A stretch of 14,917 nt of DNA from JBAXEO01 sp964541375. GTDB lineage: Bacteria > Actinomycetota > Coriobacteriia > Anaerosomatales > JAAXUF01. Positions 1 through 5,677 of this stretch are shown one piece after another. The notes under the pieces were generated by a model. That model made no database searches. It was not told where the DNA came from and saw nothing but the letters and a program-made list of their open reading frames with translations. The stretch is taken from NCBI GenBank assembly GCA_964541375.1, contig CAZIPT010000060.1:1-14917 (forward strand), given 5' to 3'. The position numbers and the translations under genes were made by a program. Positions within the stretch are counted from its first letter, which is position 1, and every line of letters begins with the position of its first letter.

Positions 1-2
1 TC

Positions 3-302
3 GGCGCCGAGGCGACCGTCCACAACAAGAAGGACATGTGGCACCTGCGCTCGCTGATGTACACCGAGCCGGTCGACCTGCTGATGGGCCCGTCCAACGC
101 CAAGTTCCTGTGGAAGGACACCGGCACGACGTTCTTCAGGGTTGGTTTCCCGCTCTTCGACCGCCACCACCTGCACAAGCGCACGATCCTGGGCTACGAG
201 GGCACCACGAACCTGCTCACCGACATCGTGAACCTGGTGCTCGACGAGATGGACCGGCACGCGATCAACTCCGACTCCCCGTCCTTCGACCTGGTTCGCT
301 AG
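3..302 (+). CDS. nifK: Nitrogenase MoFe protein beta chain NifK, C-terminal part (5' end outside window)
   Basis: This is the last 99 residues of the beta subunit of dinitrogenase, which with NifD forms the MoFe protein that carries the P-cluster and FeMo cofactor. The reading frame is open to the left edge, so the true start lies outside the window. Family landmarks visible here are the KDMWHLRSLMYTEPVDLLMG stretch, the near-invariant GFPLFDRHHLHK block, the LGYEG turn and a terminus ending SFDLVR. This C-terminal arrangement is typical of NifK. I cannot fully exclude a vanadium or iron-only paralogue from the tail alone, but the downstream nifEN, nifX, nifB and mod genes argue for the Mo enzyme. 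The stop codon is 13 bases before the nifEN start, so the two are almost certainly cotranscribed. Confidence 0.93.
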   Translation, partial: GAEATVHNKKDMWHLRSLMYTEPVDLLMGPSNAKFLWKDTGTTFFRVGFPLFDRHHLHKRTILGYEGTTNLLTDIVNLVLDEMDRHAINSDSPSFDLVR

Positions 303-315
303 AGCCGAGAAGACC

Positions 316-2988
316 ATGGCCCTCTCACTCGACAAACTACTCGCAGACGGCTGTAGCGCCGACACCAAGCACAAGCTGTGCAGGTCGCGCGGCGGAGAGA
401 GTTGCGCCTTCGACGGGGCAGCGATCGTGCTGATGCCCATCGCCGACGCCGCTCACGTCGTCCACGGCCCCATCAACTGCGCTGGTAACGCGTGGGAGGG
501 CCGCGGCGTGCACTCCACCGCAGGAGACTTCCACCGTCGAGGCTTCACCACCGACATGACCGAGCTCGACATCGTCTACGGAGGCGAGAAGCGACTCGAA
601 GCGACGGTGCGCGAAGTCGTGGCTGCCGAGAACCCCGCCGCGGTCTTTGTGTACGCCACCTGCGTCACCGGGCTTATCGGCGAGGACATCGAGGCTACCT
701 GCAAGAAGCTCTCTGCCGAGCTGTGGGTGCCGGTGATCCCGGTCAACGCGCCTGGCTTCGTCGGCCCCAAGAACCTGGGCAACCGCATCGCGGGCGAGGT
801 GCTGCTTGAGCACGTTATCGGCACCGCCGAGCCTGTCTGCACCACCCCGACCGACATCGTGCTCATCGGCGAGTACAACGTCGCCGGCGACATGGAGCTG
901 GTCGAACCGCTGCTCAAGGAGTGCGGCATCCGCGTGCTCTCCCACATCACCGGCAACGCGCACTTCGAGGAGATCCGCTTTGCGCACCGAGCAAAGGCGG
1001 CCGCGATCGTCTGCAGCCGGGCGCTCATCAACGTCGCGTCCTCGCTGTCGCGCCGCTACAACGTGCCGACCGTCGAGGTCTCTTTCTTCGGCGCTACCGA
1101 AACCGCTCGCTCGCTTCGCACCATCGCTGAACTCCTCGAAGCCGTCTCGCCGGAGGCGGCCGGAGTCGTCGCCCGCGTCGAATCAGTCATCGCCCGCCGA
1201 GAGGCCGAGCTCACCACGGCACTCCTGCCGTACGGAGCACTTCGCGGCAAGAAGGCCGTGTTGTACTCAGGCGGTGTGAAGAGCTGGTCGATGGCGAGTG
1301 CGCTGCTCGACCTCGGGATCGAGATCTTGGCGGTCGGCACCAAGAAATCCTCCCACGAGGACGAGGAGAAGGTCCGCACCATCCTGGGCCCCGACGTCCG
1401 TCTGATCGAGGACATCTCACCACCGGTCATCCGCCGCCTCTTCGCCGAGGAGGGCGCAGACCTGCTGGTCGCAGGTGGACGCAACCGCTACCTGGCCGCG
1501 AAGGAGGGCTGGCCCTTCATCGACGTGAACCAGGAGCGCGAGCACGCCTACGCCGGCTACGAGGGTCTCGTGCAGGTCGCCCGTGACCTGCACGAATCGG
1601 TCCGCTTCTACGAGGCACAAGGTGCAGCCACGGTTGACTGTCCTACCGCTGTGACGCCCACTCCGGTTCGCAAGGAGGACCGCTCGGCGGTCATCGACCC
1701 GCTCAAGAACGCTCCCACTGTCGGAGCCATCCTCGCGCTGCAGGGCATCGACGCCACGCTGCCGGTGCTTCACGCCGCGCAGGGCTGCAGCTTCCTGGGC
1801 AAGGTGCTCATGATCCGCCACTTCAACGAGCCGATCGCCCTGGCCACCACTAAGCTCTTCACCGAGGAGATCGTGCTCGGAAGCGACGACGCCGCCGAGA
1901 AGGTCGTCCGCTCCTTCGCCGAGAAGCCTGCGGCCCAGCGCCCCGAACTTGTCGCGCTGGTCTCGGGTGCGCTTGCGGAGGTCAAGGGCGACGACGTCGA
2001 CGCGCTCGCTCACCGGCTCGACTCGAACTACGACCCGAAGGTCGTCGCGATTCATGCCGCGGACTATGACGGTGGCCTGGAAGAGGGCTATGCCGCTGCG
2101 GTCCACACGCTCGCCGGACTTGCACGCGACGTCAACGCGAGCACGGCGCTCGATCCCGACCGAGTCACGGTCCTGGCTGGCACGCACCTCACCCCCGGGG
2201 ACGCTGTTTGGCTCCGAGAGCTGATGGAAGAGTTTGGGCTCCAGCCGGTCTTCCTGCCGGATCTGGGCGCGCTCGATGGGAGCCATCTCGGGCTCTCGGC
2301 GCTGGCTTCCGACGGCACGTCACTCGACGAGATCCACGGGATCGGCTCCAGCTCCCACACGCTCGTGCTCGGGGCCTCGCTCGAGGCGACCGCGCGCACG
2401 CTCCGCGAGCGGTTCGGCACACCGTACTCGGTGCTCGAAACCGCCCACGGCCTCGCTGCCACCGACCTGCTGCTCGCAACACTCTCGCTGCTCTCCGGTT
2501 CCCCGGTTCCGCTGCGCTACGAGCGTCAGCGCCAGGTTCTGGTCGACGCCATGCGCGACGCGCAGCTCGAACTCGCTGGTGCCAACGTCACGCTCGCGCT
2601 CGAACCCGACCATGCGCTGTCAATCTCGGTGCTCTTCGCCGAGGTCGCCGCCGAGACGGTCGCGATCGTGCCGACCGCTCCCCCGCACGCCGCCCGCATC
2701 CGGGCGACCGAGGTGGTCGTCGGCGACTTCGCGAGCGTGCCCGCCGCCACCGAGTTGCTGGTCGCCGGTTCCCACGGCGAGCGCACGGCCGGCGTTGTCG
2801 GGGCCGCGCACGTCGAGACCGGCTTCCCGGTCTTTTCCACCTACGGCGCTTCTCGCGTCGTCACGCTCGGCTATTCGGGCGCCACGTCGCTCATCGACGC
2901 CTCCGCCAACGCGCTTGCTGCGCGCGAACGGTCGCACCATCCCACCGCCTCACACCTGTCCCCGACCAAAGAAGGAGGCTCGCGATGA
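316..2988 (+). CDS. nifEN: Fused NifE-NifN FeMo-cofactor scaffold protein (NifEN)
   Basis: This single 890-residue frame carries both subunits of the NifEN scaffold, on which the NifB-derived Fe-S core is matured to FeMo cofactor. Residues 1 to about 440 are NifE-like. Cys30, Cys55 and Cys116 fit the NifE ligands of the P-cluster-like 4Fe-4S site. Cys233, in IVCSRALINVASSL, fits the cofactor-binding cysteine, and NQEREHAYAGYEG near residue 405 is a NifE signature. Residues from about 455 to the end are NifN-like, opening with DPLKNAPTVGAILALQGID and LHAAQGCSFLGKV, where Cys491 matches the NifN cluster ligand. Together the halves have nearly the combined length of separate NifE and NifN. The ATG start follows GAGAAG at a plausible spacing. 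The stop overlaps the nifX start (ATGA). The junction at about residues 438-455 is proline- and threonine-rich and looks like a linker. Confidence 0.93.
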   Translation: MALSLDKLLADGCSADTKHKLCRSRGGESCAFDGAAIVLMPIADAAHVVHGPINCAGNAWEGRGVHSTAGDFHRRGFTTDMTELDIVYGGEKRLEATVREVVAAENPAAVFVYATCVTGLIGEDIEATCKKLSAELWVPVIPVNAPGFVGPKNLGNRIAGEVLLEHVIGTAEPVCTTPTDIVLIGEYNVAGDMELVEPLLKECGIRVLSHITGNAHFEEIRFAHRAKAAAIVCSRALINVASSLSRRYNVPTVEVSFFGATETARSLRTIAELLEAVSPEAAGVVARVESVIARREAELTTALLPYGALRGKKAVLYSGGVKSWSMASALLDLGIEILAVGTKKSSHEDEEKVRTILGPDVRLIEDISPPVIRRLFAEEGADLLVAGGRNRYLAAKEGWPFIDVNQEREHAYAGYEGLVQVARDLHESVRFYEAQGAATVDCPTAVTPTPVRKEDRSAVIDPLKNAPTVGAILALQGIDATLPVLHAAQGCSFLGKVLMIRHFNEPIALATTKLFTEEIVLGSDDAAEKVVRSFAEKPAAQRPELVALVSGALAEVKGDDVDALAHRLDSNYDPKVVAIHAADYDGGLEEGYAAAVHTLAGLARDVNASTALDPDRVTVLAGTHLTPGDAVWLRELMEEFGLQPVFLPDLGALDGSHLGLSALASDGTSLDEIHGIGSSSHTLVLGASLEATARTLRERFGTPYSVLETAHGLAATDLLLATLSLLSGSPVPLRYERQRQVLVDAMRDAQLELAGANVTLALEPDHALSISVLFAEVAAETVAIVPTAPPHAARIRATEVVVGDFASVPAATELLVAGSHGERTAGVVGAAHVETGFPVFSTYGASRVVTLGYSGATSLIDASANALAARERSHHPTASHLSPTKEGGSR

Positions 2989-3461
2989 AGGTCGCGTTCG
3001 CCACCATCACCGGCAACCAGATCGACGAGCATTTCGGTCGCGCCGGCCAGTTCGCCGTCTACGACATCACTCCGGACGGCGCTGAGCTGCTCGAACTGCG
3101 TAGGGTCGCCGACGGTGATCTCGATACCGAGGTTGTAATCACCCGCGGCATGGGCGCCGCCCACGAGGACGCCTTGGTGGGCAAGATCGACAAGCTCGCC
3201 GACGCCAAGATCGTCTACTTCACTGAGATCGGCGGCCCCTCGGCAGCCAAGCTCGTCCGCCGGGGAATCATGCCGCTCAAGGCCGAGCCCGGTACCGCCA
3301 TCACCGCAGAGGCTGAACGGCTCGTCGCCACAATGCGTGACAATCCGGCGCCCTGGATGCGCCGCGCGCTGGCCGAGGAGAAGTGCGACGGTCCTGCCGA
3401 TGCCGCCAACCCCCACGGTGCCTGCTCCTGTGAGTCCTCAGGCAAGGGCTGTTGCTGCTAG
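2985..3461 (+). CDS. nifX: NifX-type FeMo-cofactor precursor carrier with cysteine-rich C-terminal tail
   Basis: This 158-residue protein belongs to the dinitrogenase iron-molybdenum cofactor biosynthesis family (NifX, NafY and the NifB C-terminal domain). Family members bind the NifB product or FeMo cofactor and pass it between NifB, NifEN and apo-dinitrogenase. The fold runs over residues 1 to about 120, with the family EHFGRAGQF motif at 15-23, whose His16 may contact the cofactor. An unusual feature is the tail: all six cysteines (134, 147, 149, 156, 157 and 158) lie in the last 25 residues, and the protein ends in CCC. The start overlaps the nifEN stop by four bases and is preceded by GAAGGAGG, so translational coupling is likely. 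The NifB encoded here lacks a NifX domain, so this separate protein probably supplies that function. NifX is the best name, but other members of the family cannot be excluded. Confidence 0.87.
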   Translation: MKVAFATITGNQIDEHFGRAGQFAVYDITPDGAELLELRRVADGDLDTEVVITRGMGAAHEDALVGKIDKLADAKIVYFTEIGGPSAAKLVRRGIMPLKAEPGTAITAEAERLVATMRDNPAPWMRRALAEEKCDGPADAANPHGACSCESSGKGCCC

Positions 3462-3471
3462 AAGAACCACC

Positions 3472-3500
3472 GGATTCTCGGCGGGTATGCCGAGCCATCC
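3472..3500 (+). other. Hairpin between nifX and nifI1
   Basis: The 82-bp gap between nifX and nifI1 contains a clean inverted repeat, GGAT-T-CTCGGC with loop GGGTAT and GCCGAG-CC-ATCC. The inner stem is 6 bp perfect and the outer stem 4 bp with a small asymmetric internal loop. There is no T-tract after it, so a classical intrinsic terminator is unlikely. It could be an mRNA processing or stabilising element that sets different levels of the structural or scaffold messages and the PII messages. No -24/-12 promoter with correct spacing is visible in this gap. Confidence 0.45.
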
Positions 3501-3544
3501 GCAGACCATTCGCAAAGCACATGACCGAAAGAGAGGACGAGACA

Positions 3545-3862
3545 ATGAAGATGGTTCGCGCATTCATCAGGCCCGAGAAGGAGCAGGAGGTCGTCCAGGC
3601 GCTCGAAGGCGCCGGGTTCGGCTCGCTCACCAAGATGCCGGTGTTTGGCCGAGGCAAGCAGAAGGGTCTGCAGGTCGGCCCGATCTACTACGACGAGCTC
3701 CCCAAGACGCTGCTCATGACCGTCGTCGAGGACGACAGCGTCGACCGCGTCATCGAAGTCATCGAGGACAAGGCGCGCACCGGGTTCATCGGCGACGGGA
3801 AGATCTTCGTCTCGCCGGTCGAGACCGCCTACACCATCCGTACCGGCGAAGCCGTTCTCTAG
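3545..3862 (+). CDS. nifI1: NifI1, nitrogenase-specific PII-like regulator
   Basis: This 105-residue PII (GlnB-family) protein is of the NifI1 (GlnBI/NifHD1) type. In methanogens, NifI1 forms a complex with NifI2 that binds dinitrogenase and inhibits it after translation when ammonium is available; 2-oxoglutarate and ATP relieve the block. The N-terminus MKMVRAFIRPEKEQEVVQAL is PII-like. The T-loop segment KGLQVGPIYYDELPK is short and NifI1-like, and the end carries the PII block GDGKIFVSPVETAYTIRTGE. I chose the ATG at 3545, about nine bases after GAGAGGA, rather than upstream in-frame codons that would extend into the hairpin region and add a non-PII N-terminus. It is followed after ten bases by nifI2. 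Placement after nifX is unusual, because the pair commonly sits next to nifH. Confidence 0.93.
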   Translation: MKMVRAFIRPEKEQEVVQALEGAGFGSLTKMPVFGRGKQKGLQVGPIYYDELPKTLLMTVVEDDSVDRVIEVIEDKARTGFIGDGKIFVSPVETAYTIRTGEAVL

Positions 3863-3872
3863 GAGGCGTGAG

Positions 3873-4298
3873 ATGAGGGAAATCTGCGCGATCATCCGCC
3901 GAGACAAACTCGCCGAGACCAAAACCGCGATCGCCGAGATCGGCTTCCCGTCGCTCACGATCCAGTCGGTCGACGGCCGCGGCAAGCAGAAGGGCGACGT
4001 CGCCTGCACGCTGGCCGACATGGATCAGGACGGCACCTCCTGCAACTCGACGCACATCAAGCTCAAGTCCACGCCGTCGGTCTACGCGCTGGAGCACCAG
4101 CTCCCCAAGACCGCGCTGTTCGTGCCCAAGCGCATGATCACTATGATCGTGCCTGCCGAGGCGGTCGACGCGGTCGTGGCTGCGATCCTGTCGGTCAACA
4201 CGACAGGGCAGTACGGTGACGGCAAGATCTTCGTCTGCCCTGTCGAGGTGTCGTACACGATTCGCACCGGCGAGCATGACGTCGTGGCGGTGGCGTAA
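3873..4298 (+). CDS. nifI2: NifI2, nitrogenase-specific PII-like regulator
   Basis: This 141-residue PII protein is the NifI2 (GlnBII) partner of NifI1. NifI2 makes the main 2-oxoglutarate-responsive contribution to the NifI1-NifI2 complex that shuts off dinitrogenase. Identification rests on the longer T-loop region, including NSTHIKLKSTPSVYALEHQL, the following PKTALFVPKRMITMIV strand and the C-terminal GDGKIFVCPVEVSYTIRTGE signature shared with NifI1. The start ATG lies seven bases after a strong AGGAGG ribosome-binding site that overlaps the nifI1 stop, so the two are translationally linked, as fits a stoichiometric complex. The stop is three bases before the ferredoxin start. No PII uridylylation context (GlnD or AmtB) is visible nearby. 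Confidence 0.93.
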   Translation: MREICAIIRRDKLAETKTAIAEIGFPSLTIQSVDGRGKQKGDVACTLADMDQDGTSCNSTHIKLKSTPSVYALEHQLPKTALFVPKRMITMIVPAEAVDAVVAAILSVNTTGQYGDGKIFVCPVEVSYTIRTGEHDVVAVA

Positions 4299-4301
4299 GC
4301 G

Positions 4302-4589
4302 ATGCCGGCCACACTCCCGACCCGAGACGGCCGTGAATGGGCACCCGCGTACCTTGAGAGCATCAGCTACGAGGCGTGTATCGGCTGCGGCCGCTGCTAC
4401 AAGGTCTGCGGTCAGTCGGTCATGGCACCCATCGAGCGGCCCGTCGATGATGACTTTGATGAGGACGACGAGGACGAGTGTCTCGGCGGCACGGTCATGA
4501 GCGTCTCGGATGCGGGCAACTGCATCGGATGCGAGGCGTGCTCCAAGGTGTGCGCGAAGAAGGCACACACGCACATCGCTGCTGCCTAG
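4302..4589 (+). CDS. fdxB: Nif-specific 2[4Fe-4S] ferredoxin (FdxB / ferredoxin III type)
   Basis: This 95-residue protein carries two cysteine clusters, CIGCGRCYKVC at 26-36 and CIGCEACSKVC at 74-84, the pattern for two 4Fe-4S clusters. Between them is a long acidic insertion (DDDFDEDDEDE) ending in an extra Cys60. Length, the N-terminal TRDGREWAPAYLESI stretch and the spacing match the nif-specific ferredoxin III (FdxB) family, a proposed low-potential electron donor to nitrogenase or to cofactor assembly. It begins three bases after the nifI2 stop and is the last gene before the intergenic dyad, so it probably ends the nifK-nifEN-nifX-nifI unit. The exact physiological partner cannot be read from sequence. 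Confidence 0.9.
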   Translation: MPATLPTRDGREWAPAYLESISYEACIGCGRCYKVCGQSVMAPIERPVDDDFDEDDEDECLGGTVMSVSDAGNCIGCEACSKVCAKKAHTHIAAA

Positions 4590-4609
4590 CGCAGGAACGC
4601 GACATTATT

Positions 4610-4646
4610 GTCACAACGGCTACGACATCGTCGTGGCCGTTGTTGC
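4610..4646 (+). promoter_or_regulatory. Long dyad (possible activator site or terminator) upstream of nifB
   Basis: The arms ACAACGGCTACGAC (4613-4626) and GTCGTGGCCGTTGT (4630-4643) pair over 14 positions with one T-G wobble, around a three-base ATC loop. It starts 23 bases after the fdxB stop. As RNA it would be a very stable hairpin followed by GCATTTTAC, a weak T-rich tail, so it could terminate the upstream unit. As DNA its centre lies about 84 bp upstream of the start site predicted from the -24/-12 promoter, a suitable distance for an enhancer-binding protein. The left flank has TGT-N10-ACG (4609-4624), one base off the NifA site consensus TGT-N10-ACA. The sequence does not tell which role applies. 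Confidence 0.6.
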
Positions 4647-4685
4647 ATTTTACAGCAAAACCGCAGCTCAGAAAGGGTGTGGGAA

Positions 4686-4701
4686 TGGCACGCGTGTTGC
4701 G
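4686..4701 (+). promoter_or_regulatory. Sigma-54 (-24/-12) promoter of nifB operon
   Basis: The element reads TGGCACGCGTGTTGCG, an exact match to the core TGGCAC-N5-TTGC recognised by RpoN holoenzyme. The invariant GG (4687-4688) and GC (4699-4700) are separated by the required 12 bp. Transcription should begin near 4712, leaving a leader of about 39 bases before the nifB ATG at 4751. RpoN promoters need an enhancer-binding ATPase, and nifA is encoded about 4 kb downstream on the other strand. The match lies in the only large gap of the nif region. Confidence 0.88.
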
Positions 4702-4735
4702 CTTCTCTCGGACACCCGATTGGGTGATCGCGACC

Positions 4736-4743
4736 AGAAGGAG
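4736..4743 (+). promoter_or_regulatory. Ribosome-binding site deciding the nifB start
   Basis: AGAAGGAG ends seven bases before the ATG at 4751. The alternative in-frame ATG at 4685 has only a poor purine-rich stretch before it and lies inside the -24/-12 promoter, so it would be upstream of the transcript start. Confidence 0.75.
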
Positions 4744-4750
4744 CGACGCG

Positions 4751-5644
4751 ATGCACAGCGCAAAGAGCAACGAGCGCCACGTGATGAACAACCACCCGTG
4801 CTTCTCGGAAGCGGCGCACAAGGTCGGCGGCCGCATCCACCTGCCGGTCGCTCCGGACTGCAACGTCCAGTGCGGCTACTGCGTTCGCAAGTTCGACTGC
4901 GTCAACGAGAGTCGTCCAGGCGTGGCAAGCGTCATCCTCAGCCCACACGAGGCAATCGAACGCGTAGAGGCGGTCATCGAGCGAACCGGCGACATCGCCG
5001 CGATCGGCATCGCAGGCCCCGGCGACCCGCTGGCGAACGAGGCGACCTTCGAGACGCTCGGCCTGATTCGGCGCTACTACCCCGGCAAGATCGGCTGCGT
5101 CTCCACCAACGGGCTCGCACTGCTCGACCGGGTCGCCGACCTTGTCTCGGCAGGCGTCCGCTCCATCACCGTCACCATCAACGCCGTCATGCCCGAGACC
5201 GCCGCCGAGATCTACCTCTGGATCACCGGCCCGAACGGCGAGAAGTTGCGTGGCATTGAAGCCGGGCGCTACCTGCTCGATCGACAGTGGGACGGACTGC
5301 GCATGGCGGTCGACGCCGGATTGGTGGTCAAGGTCAACACCGTGCTCATCCCGGGGGTCAACGACCTCGAGATCCCGATGATCGCCCATCTCGCCGCCGA
5401 GTACGGCGCGCACAAGCACAACATCTTGCCGCTCATCCCGCAGAACAAGTTCCGCTACGCCACGCCTCCCACCCCGACGCAGATTCACGAGGCACGGGCC
5501 GCGGCCGGCGAGTACCTCTCGCAGATGACGCACTGCAAGCAATGCCGCGCCGATGCGTGCGGGATCATCGGCCAGGACCGCGACATGGAGACCGAGACAC
5601 TCATGGCGCGTCTCGGCGACGTGTACGAAGACTCGATCTTCTAG
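4751..5644 (+). CDS. nifB: FeMo-cofactor core synthase NifB (radical SAM, short form)
   Basis: This 297-residue radical SAM enzyme makes NifB-co, the 8Fe carbide-containing core of FeMo cofactor, from two 4Fe-4S clusters using S-adenosylmethionine. The radical SAM motif CNVQCGYC gives Cys37, Cys41 and Cys44. It sits in the NifB signature HLPVAPDCNVQCGYC followed by RKFDCVNESRPGV. Other landmarks are the N-terminal HPCFS (Cys17), the glycine-rich AGPGDPLAN and the C-terminal CKQCRADACG (Cys262, Cys265, Cys270). The protein ends soon after, so it lacks the C-terminal NifX-like domain of many proteobacterial NifB proteins and resembles the short form of methanogens and some anaerobes. The start was chosen from the ribosome-binding site and promoter position. 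modA follows after 33 bases with no terminator visible. Confidence 0.96.
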   Translation: MHSAKSNERHVMNNHPCFSEAAHKVGGRIHLPVAPDCNVQCGYCVRKFDCVNESRPGVASVILSPHEAIERVEAVIERTGDIAAIGIAGPGDPLANEATFETLGLIRRYYPGKIGCVSTNGLALLDRVADLVSAGVRSITVTINAVMPETAAEIYLWITGPNGEKLRGIEAGRYLLDRQWDGLRMAVDAGLVVKVNTVLIPGVNDLEIPMIAHLAAEYGAHKHNILPLIPQNKFRYATPPTPTQIHEARAAAGEYLSQMTHCKQCRADACGIIGQDRDMETETLMARLGDVYEDSIF

Positions 5645-5677
5645 ACGCCCACACGTCGAGGACCCTCAGGAGAAACC

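Noticed and set aside
3..302. vnfK or anfK rather than nifK
   Set aside because: A C-terminal fragment alone cannot be decisive, but the FDRHHLH block and adjacent nifEN, nifX, nifB, modABC and mop point to the Mo system; no vnfG/anfG follows.
1417..2286. 289-codon open frame on the minus strand inside nifEN
   Set aside because: High-GC shadow of the real gene with no recognisable domain; nifEN fills the other strand with clear conservation.
2208..2984. Upstream extension of nifX into the nifEN gene
   Set aside because: The extension is arginine-rich out-of-frame translation of nifN; the ATG at 2985 with GAAGGAGG begins the real NifX fold.
4548..4568. GTGTGC-N9-GCACAC inverted repeat as a NifA binding site
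   Set aside because: It is inside the fdxB coding region and its TGT and ACA are 13 or more bases apart, not 10; the bases encode cluster residues and a Lys-Lys-Ala-His stretch.
4634..4647. TGGCCGTTGTTGCA as a second sigma-54 promoter
   Set aside because: GG and GC are 10 bp apart instead of 12, a spacing RpoN does not tolerate, and the bases are part of the dyad.
4685..4750. In-frame ATG at 4685 (and codons further upstream) as the nifB start
   Set aside because: It lies within the -24/-12 promoter and so upstream of the expected transcript start, has a poor ribosome-binding site, and adds residues not seen at NifB N-termini; ATG 4751 has AGAAGGAG at seven bases.
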